From the NCBI GenBank assembly GCA_020351305.1, contig CP070730.1:1629826-1677044 (forward strand): DNA of 47,219 bases, given 5' to 3'. Shown here piece by piece: positions 43,021-47,219 of this stretch (within the stretch, counting starts at the first letter, position 1; each line of letters starts with the position of its first letter). This DNA comes from Candidatus Bathyarchaeota archaeon (lineage in GTDB: Archaea; Thermoproteota; Bathyarchaeia; Bathyarchaeales; SOJC01). The notes beneath the pieces were generated by a model. The model saw nothing but the letters and a program-made list of their open reading frames with translations, ran no database searches and was not told the origin of the DNA. A program made the position numbers and the translations under genes.

Positions 43021-43623
43021 ATGAAAAAATTAAAAGTTGTCAAAGATTCTGAAGCGTTTCGACTTTTGGCTGATGAGACAAGAAGAAAAATTGTGCAGAT
43101 ACTAAGACTAAAAGAAATGAACGTCAGTCAACTAGCTTCCGATTTGAATTTAACTCCACAAGCAGTCTATCACCATGTTAAGAAGCTAGTGAAGGGAGGC
43201 TTAATAGAAGTCACCCGTGAAGAACGATGTGGGCATCTCATCGAAAGCTACTACAGAGCAACGGCAGAGCTATTCTCTTTTAGCTATGGAAAAGCATCAG
43301 CTGCAGGCGCAAGGAGCAGAGAGTTGGCAAAAGAGGAAATCACGAATGTTCTCAAGGCTCTCAAGAAAGTTGGCTTCAATCTCGAATACGATGAAGCCCA
43401 AATCTCTCAGTTGGTTGACGCCAGAATTAAGCAGGAAAAATGCTGCAAGAATGTCGACGAGTTAATAGAATCAATATACGAAATGGATGACCTGGATTTA
43501 TTCGCCAAGGAAACCGCCGTAAGCTTCGCCAAGAATCTTGCAATGTCTGAAAAAGAATTCTCCAATGATCATGAAAAAAGAAAAAATTTCAGAAAGCTGC
43601 TCATTTCGCTTACCAAGAAATGA
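43021..43623 (+). CDS. ArsR-type winged-helix transcriptional regulator
   Basis: A 200-residue DNA-binding protein. Residues about 8-75 form an ArsR-like winged helix: ALRLLADETRR-type opening (FRLLADETRRKIVQILRLKE), recognition helix region NVSQLASDLNLTPQAVYHHVKKLVKGGLIEV and a wing with REERCGHLIESYYRA. The remaining 125 residues are helical with a Cys-Cys pair (KQEKCCKNVDELIE) that may form a ligand or dimer interface. The effector is unknown. It is preceded by a strong TATA box with no ribosome-binding site. Confidence 0.85.
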   Translation: MKKLKVVKDSEAFRLLADETRRKIVQILRLKEMNVSQLASDLNLTPQAVYHHVKKLVKGGLIEVTREERCGHLIESYYRATAELFSFSYGKASAAGARSRELAKEEITNVLKALKKVGFNLEYDEAQISQLVDARIKQEKCCKNVDELIESIYEMDDLDLFAKETAVSFAKNLAMSEKEFSNDHEKRKNFRKLLISLTKK

Positions 43624-43901
43624 AAGCACGAATAAACATCTGCATTTCTCCCAAGAATTGAAGAGAAAGCATTCATGTAGAAGAGACTTACAGCTTTGAA
43701 TTTCTTCAGCTATTAAGATTTTGTTAACAAGTAGATGGCATGTCATTGCCTACGGATTAGATTCTCTGCGTTGCATATGTGCTGTGGGTATGTCTAGAAG
43801 GAAACGTACTTGTATATATCGGGAATCGGAACATTTCAGGTGTTAGAAGATTGGTTATATTCTTAGAAAATAGTTATAGATTATTTCTTGAGGTGGTGGA
43901 A

Positions 43902-44249
43902 ATGCAATATTATGAGCGTCCACAAATCAATGTTTTGAAAGGAGAAGAAGCGGTTGAAGTCCTTAATGACTACATAAATGAGCTCAGGGAAAATAAACCT
44001 GATGAATTGACAAAAAACCAAACAACAACTATGATAAAGCTTGCAGAAGGGCTAATTCAAGCCATAGAAAGCGATCAATCAACAGAAGGAAGTAGGCTGA
44101 AGATCCCACAGGTTCTAAGTACACTTAGTTCAGCAATTACCACAAATATTGCTAAGATTCTTAAAGAACCATCTCCACCTTCCCCATCCCACCAAATCTC
44201 TTCTCAAAACCACCACCTCCCCCCACCGCCAAATGAGCATATACGATGA
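43902..44249 (+). CDS. small protein of unknown function with proline-rich tail
   Basis: A 115-residue protein starting at ATG 43902 (MQYYERPQINVLKGEEAVEVL) with AGGTGGTGG just upstream; an in-frame ATG at 43779 is less likely. The first 85 residues are helical and acidic/basic mixed; the tail (PSPPSPSHQ...HHLPPPPNEHIR) is rich in proline, serine and histidine and probably disordered. Not recognised. Confidence 0.6.
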   Translation: MQYYERPQINVLKGEEAVEVLNDYINELRENKPDELTKNQTTTMIKLAEGLIQAIESDQSTEGSRLKIPQVLSTLSSAITTNIAKILKEPSPPSPSHQISSQNHHLPPPPNEHIR

Positions 44250-44397
44250 CATTCGAAGAACTGAAGATTTGAATCCTTAGCAAAGCTACAAGCGGATGAT
44301 CCTAAATTCTGCAGTAGAACTCTGCTTAGAAGCGATATCCAACGATTTCATAGTCTTAATTGTATTTTAACCTAAAACTCATGATAGTAGCATTTAG

Positions 44398-44862
44398 TCA
44401 CACAATATAGTAATCTATCACTTTTTTGATTCTTTTTGGGATATCATACTTTTCCGCTAGTTCCTTTATGATCTTTGCCATTCCCAGATGGGCAGCTGCG
44501 ATATTTGTCATTGTTATAAGCCCCACGAGCTTTTCAGCTCTAACTACAGGTAGTTTCTTTATTCGTTTTTTCAGCATTAACTTAACAGCTTCTTCCAAGC
44601 TTAACTCAGGATTAACGGTTGTTAGGGGTCTGGACATAACTTGGCTGACAAATGCCTCTTCTGGATTGCGAGCTTTAGCTACAACTCTTGTTAGCACATC
44701 ACGTTCGGTTAATATTCCAGCAAAATGCCCCTTTTCAAGCACAACCAAGCATCCTATCTCATGAGCATTCATTCGTTGAGCAGCTTTTCTCACATTAACA
44801 TCAACATCAATGGTCACCACATTCGTGACCATTACATCCTCAACCTTTAACACAACTAGCAC
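44398..44862 (-). CDS. CBS-domain pair protein
   Basis: A 154-residue protein made almost wholly of two CBS motifs: VEDVMVTNVVTIDVDVNVRKAAQRM...GILTERDVLTRVV and VMSRPLTTVNPELSLEEAVKLML...LVGLITMTNIAAA. Such Bateman modules bind adenine nucleotides or SAM and regulate partner proteins. No catalytic domain is fused. GTG at 44862 or GTG at 44853 could be the start; GGAG lies directly before the first and is better spaced for the second. Confidence 0.9.
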   Translation of the reverse strand: MLVVLKVEDVMVTNVVTIDVDVNVRKAAQRMNAHEIGCLVVLEKGHFAGILTERDVLTRVVAKARNPEEAFVSQVMSRPLTTVNPELSLEEAVKLMLKKRIKKLPVVRAEKLVGLITMTNIAAAHLGMAKIIKELAEKYDIPKRIKKVIDYYIV

Positions 44863-45004
44863 TCCGCGGGTGCATTATAACACGCTTTGTTTCAATAATC
44901 TTTCCCCATAATAAGAAAGGTATCCTTGCATTGGTCAACGCCTAGGTATCTCCAACTAAAGCTAATGAACTTGCTTTCTCTCTTGGCGTGTGGGCACTCA
45001 TCCA

Positions 45005-45181
45005 TTATTCCTCCACGATCTTTGGTAGTTTTCTTGCGTTTTCGATATTGTTGACCAAGTCCTTTGGATTTGGAACCATGCCATCCCATCCAGATTTTTT
45101 AACGAATTCCACAAAGAATTCATGAAGTTGTTCTGGCTCAAACTCTGCGATTTTAGCTGGTGAGTCTAGCCCAGCATCATA
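45005..45181 (-). pseudogene. C-terminal remnant of the helix-hairpin-helix protein, beyond in-frame TAG
   Basis: Directly after the TAG at 45182-45184 the same frame continues for 58 codons to TAA: YDAGLDSPAKIAEFEPEQ, then LHEFFVEFVKKSGWDGMVPNP and ARKLPKIVEE. This matches the usual C-terminus of DUF4332-like proteins, where an '(A/S)RLYYDAGVDT'-type segment continues without a break. The stop appears to replace the first tyrosine codon of that segment. Confidence 0.75.
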
Positions 45182-45706
45182 CTAAAGCCGTGATAGCTTC
45201 TTCTTTACGTAGCCAATACGTGTTATATCAGAAAGTTTGACCAATTCTAAGATTGCTTTTGCTGGGATGTCTAATTGCTTAGCCAGTTGTTCACGCTGCT
45301 TCTTTGTTTTTCCATTTTCAAGCATTTGTTCAACGTTCCTTATGCCGAAAGCTGCAAGTTTCTTAGCATGATCTTGATTTATGTTTAGGAATTCTTTGAT
45401 AGGGAAGATCCTTCTCGTCTTCTTTGTTCTTTCATCTCTAAGCGTGTTTGCATGTCGCAGTAGATCTTTGTCGCCGAGGAAATGGAAATAATTCATTAGG
45501 ACATATAAGTAACCCTTTGCTGATTGTTTTCTGGCCTCAATTTCTGCAACAAAAGCATCTATATCATCTGTCTCTGCATCATCAAGATTTTTCTCTCTCT
45601 TCTCAAGCAAATAGGAAATGAAATCCTTCAAAACCTGTACATTTCTATCTACCACAGCTAGCTTTTTTCCTCTTCGTTTCAAATATTTCCTAAATTCTTC
45701 TTCATT
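45182..45706 (-). CDS. helix-hairpin-helix (DUF4332-like) protein, interrupted by TAG
   Basis: About 174 residues from MNEEEFRKYLKRRGKK (ATG 45706; a further in-frame Met at 45739 is possible). The N-terminal half is helical and resembles the SAM-like core-binding fold of site-specific recombinases (VVDRNVQVLKDFISYLLEKREK ... YLYVLMNYFHFLGD), without a catalytic domain. The second half has helix-hairpin-helix features (HAKKLAAFGIRNVEQMLENGKT, AILELVKLSDITRIGYVKKKLSRL). It stops at TAG while the frame and the homology continue to 45005. Family members of this build are frequent in uncultured archaea; their function is unknown. Confidence 0.75.
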   Translation of the reverse strand, partial: NEEEFRKYLKRRGKKLAVVDRNVQVLKDFISYLLEKREKNLDDAETDDIDAFVAEIEARKQSAKGYLYVLMNYFHFLGDKDLLRHANTLRDERTKKTRRIFPIKEFLNINQDHAKKLAAFGIRNVEQMLENGKTKKQREQLAKQLDIPAKAILELVKLSDITRIGYVKKKLSRL

Positions 45707-45842
45707 CATCTTCTGACCACATGAATTTCGTTTTACCATTTATTACTGCTTGGAGAAGATGTACATGTGCAATTAAAGCAATTCTATTCATGCGACTAGT
45801 TGCGCAATGTTGATGAAAAATGCGTATGCGTGCGCTTCAGGA

Positions 45843-46736
45843 TCATCGCAAAGTTGGGATGACATCTGTTGCAATCTTCTTGAAGGTTGGAAGTAGTTTT
45901 TCTCTGTAAGGGTAATAGAAAATCAACTCAGATATGCCAATGGCTGTGTATCTTTCGACAACTTCCTCAAAGTCTTTCTGTGAACGAAACACAGTCTCGG
46001 CATCTGTGCCGAAAACAAGCAGAGATCTTCGAAGGCTAGTCGGTTCTCGATCGATATCTCTGCAATATCTATCAAGTAATCTGTTTCTTCGACGGGTGTT
46101 TTCAACAATCTTTCCTGGAGGTGCACCCCATTGTTCATCTCCAAAAGAGTTCCAGCATTCAGCGTATTTAGCTGCAATTTGAAGCATTCGGGGGCCCATT
46201 GCTCCAATTGTTATTGGTGGTCGAGGTTGCTGAATAGGAGGAGGTGCCAATGTTGCGTCTTGAAGACGATAATATTGGCCCTCAAAGCTCGTAACTCTAT
46301 TTCGAAGGCACTTATCGATAATCTCCACCGTTTCCTTGAATCTTGAAACACGTTCAGCTGGGTTCCAATCTTCAATTCCTATCATTGAATATACAGGATC
46401 AATTGTCCCGGATGCTCCTGCACCAAGACCGAGTTCCAATCGACCATTTGAAATATGATCGACTGTTAATGCTTGTCGGGCTAGCAAGACTGGATTACGG
46501 AGAGGGATAGAACTCACCAGAGTGCCGATTCTAATACGGTTTGTATGATTTGCTAATGCTGCTAGAAGTGTCCAAGATTCAAACCAAGGCGCATTCGGTT
46601 GCATGTAATTTACAAAATGGTCAGCAAGCCAAATACTGTCAAAACCAAGATCCTCAATCATCTGCCAACGCTTAACCTCCTCTCGCCAAGGAAGGTGCTG
46701 GAGAGTCAAGATTCCAAACCTGATATCTCCAATCAT
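45843..46736 (-). CDS. LLM-class F420-dependent oxidoreductase (luciferase-like)
   Basis: A 297-residue TIM-barrel enzyme of the bacterial luciferase-like family, which in Archaea usually works with coenzyme F420 (for example secondary-alcohol or methylene-tetrahydromethanopterin-type reactions). Features are FGILTLQHLPWREEVKR, LGFDSIWLADHFVNY, the NRIRIGTLVSSIPLRNPVLLARQALTVDHISNGRLELGLGAG core in consecutive motifs and PPITIGAMGPRMLQIAAKYAECWN. GTGAG lies upstream of ATG 46736. The substrate cannot be assigned. Confidence 0.9.
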   Translation of the reverse strand: MIGDIRFGILTLQHLPWREEVKRWQMIEDLGFDSIWLADHFVNYMQPNAPWFESWTLLAALANHTNRIRIGTLVSSIPLRNPVLLARQALTVDHISNGRLELGLGAGASGTIDPVYSMIGIEDWNPAERVSRFKETVEIIDKCLRNRVTSFEGQYYRLQDATLAPPPIQQPRPPITIGAMGPRMLQIAAKYAECWNSFGDEQWGAPPGKIVENTRRRNRLLDRYCRDIDREPTSLRRSLLVFGTDAETVFRSQKDFEEVVERYTAIGISELIFYYPYREKLLPTFKKIATDVIPTLR

Positions 46737-46938
46737 TTTATTCTCACTTCAACCATGCACTCTGCAGCGATAAAAGACCAACTCACATATGATGATCACA
46801 AATAGTGACTTATTCTAAATAATCCTGTAGAAGGAATGCAACAGCATGTGTGTGCTGCTTCGCATGTGTGTGTTTCCATCACAGAAGGATTCACATGTAC
46901 AGGAGTAGACCTAAATGCATGAAAGAAATTGTGCGTGA

Positions 46939-47219
46939 CTAACTTCTCGCAGGGCTCTCTAATGAGGTGACAAGTGAATGCTTGCACATTATTATTCTGT
47001 TACAACTCAAACATTCAATGGGAACAGGGGCGTTTTTTGAAAGGGTTTTAAGATACCCAAAATGATGCGTGCATTCGGGGGCAACATCGACCTCCTTGCT
47101 CTTGTGCATTGTGTTTTCGTGAACTATTCTTTCCGGGCTTGAAGTATCTATATGTGAGGCTTCTTTGGAAAGAGCTTCTGCTTCAAACATCTCTTTGATT
47201 TTCTGTTGTGAAGTGGGAA
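46939..47219 (-). CDS. partial protein with C-terminal cysteine/histidine motif, cut by window end
   Basis: The minus-strand frame is open from the right edge (the codons before the ATG at 47190 are also open) to a stop at 46939. The C-terminal ECTHHFGYLKTLSKNAPVPIECLSC...MCKHS resembles a short Cys/His module seen at the end of several archaeal proteins ('CxHHFGYL...P-P-ECLxC'). It may bind a metal. The N-terminal part is outside the window, so the function is not assignable. Confidence 0.6.
   Translation of the reverse strand, partial: PTSQQKIKEMFEAEALSKEASHIDTSSPERIVHENTMHKSKEVDVAPECTHHFGYLKTLSKNAPVPIECLSCNRIIMCKHSLVTSLESPARS

Noticed and set aside
44892-45089. 65-residue minus-strand frame (MGWHGSKSKGLG...)
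   Set aside because: It overlaps in another frame the conserved C-terminal remnant of the interrupted helix-hairpin-helix gene, which explains the sequence better.
45182-45184. TAG as a genome-wide pyrrolysine codon
   Set aside because: gap, rpl3, rpl23, glyS, elp3, the DUF362 gene and the presenilin-like gene all end with TAG at family-typical C-termini.
46844-46872. Direct repeat GCATGTGTGTG, two copies 18 nt apart
   Set aside because: Simple GT-rich sequence in a short intergenic gap; no further copies or structure to support a function.

Overview
The window is archaeal chromosome. Markers are GatD/GatE, EndA splicing endonuclease, ribosomal proteins S30e, L3, L4 and L23 of archaeal type, PurP, archaeal-length PGK, an intron-containing initiator tRNA, GGTGA-type ribosome-binding sites and TATA-like boxes. 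Combined with a soluble reductive-dehalogenase-like protein, NosD/CARDB/dockerin exported proteins and a helix-hairpin-helix protein of a type common in uncultured TACK archaea, I suspect a Bathyarchaeia-like lineage. That placement is inference; no 16S gene is present.

Layout. 1-212: the 3' end of one tRNA and an initiator tRNA-Met with a 20-nt intron. 342-5165: a GNAT acetyltransferase, then a minus-strand central-carbon block (class I 'bacterial-type' GAPDH followed by PGK) and a gcvH/flavoprotein-disulfide-reductase pair behind a palindromic promoter. 5319-6533: a CPA-type cation/proton antiporter. 6607-10505: a minus-strand information block (SPOUT methyltransferase, presenilin-like protease, L3, L4, L23) that stops after L23. 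10622-22554: a plus-strand housekeeping run with phosphoglucose/phosphomannose isomerase, GlyRS, a PhoU-like protein, EndA, a DUF362 protein, S30e, an amidohydrolase, Elp3, GatD and GatE. It ends at tRNA-Ala(GGC), 22697-22771.

22.8-34.5 kb is an accessory-looking region. It holds a giant exported solute-binding/CARDB/dockerin protein interrupted by one TGA, a bacterial-type ATP-phosphofructokinase, a ribbon-helix-helix-like protein, a two-lobed retropepsin-like protease, a tandem pair of PurP paralogues and a soluble reductive-dehalogenase-like iron-sulfur protein. Gene blocks are separated by four copies of an intergenic repeat (A-D at about 27842, 28966, 30798 and 33332). The left half of copies A-C resembles the 3' end of the upstream tRNA-Ala; copy A shares a perfect 15-bp match with it. 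Each copy has a GCGCG-rich motif within about 25 nt. This modular arrangement 3' of a tRNA gene is the most unusual feature of the window.

34.5-47.2 kb: a radical SAM enzyme, a 1.49-kilo-residue secreted subtilase with beta-helix and dockerin modules, an unknown protein, an M32 carboxypeptidase, an ArsR-like regulator, a small unknown protein, a CBS-pair protein, a helix-hairpin-helix protein split by one TAG codon, an F420-type LLM oxidoreductase and a partial cysteine-containing protein running off the right edge.

Functional themes are sugar-phosphate metabolism (PGI/PMI, PFK, GAPDH, PGK), tRNA maturation and charging (EndA, Elp3, GatDE, GlyRS, SPOUT) and cell-surface degradation or assembly (two exported proteins ending in dockerin-like modules).
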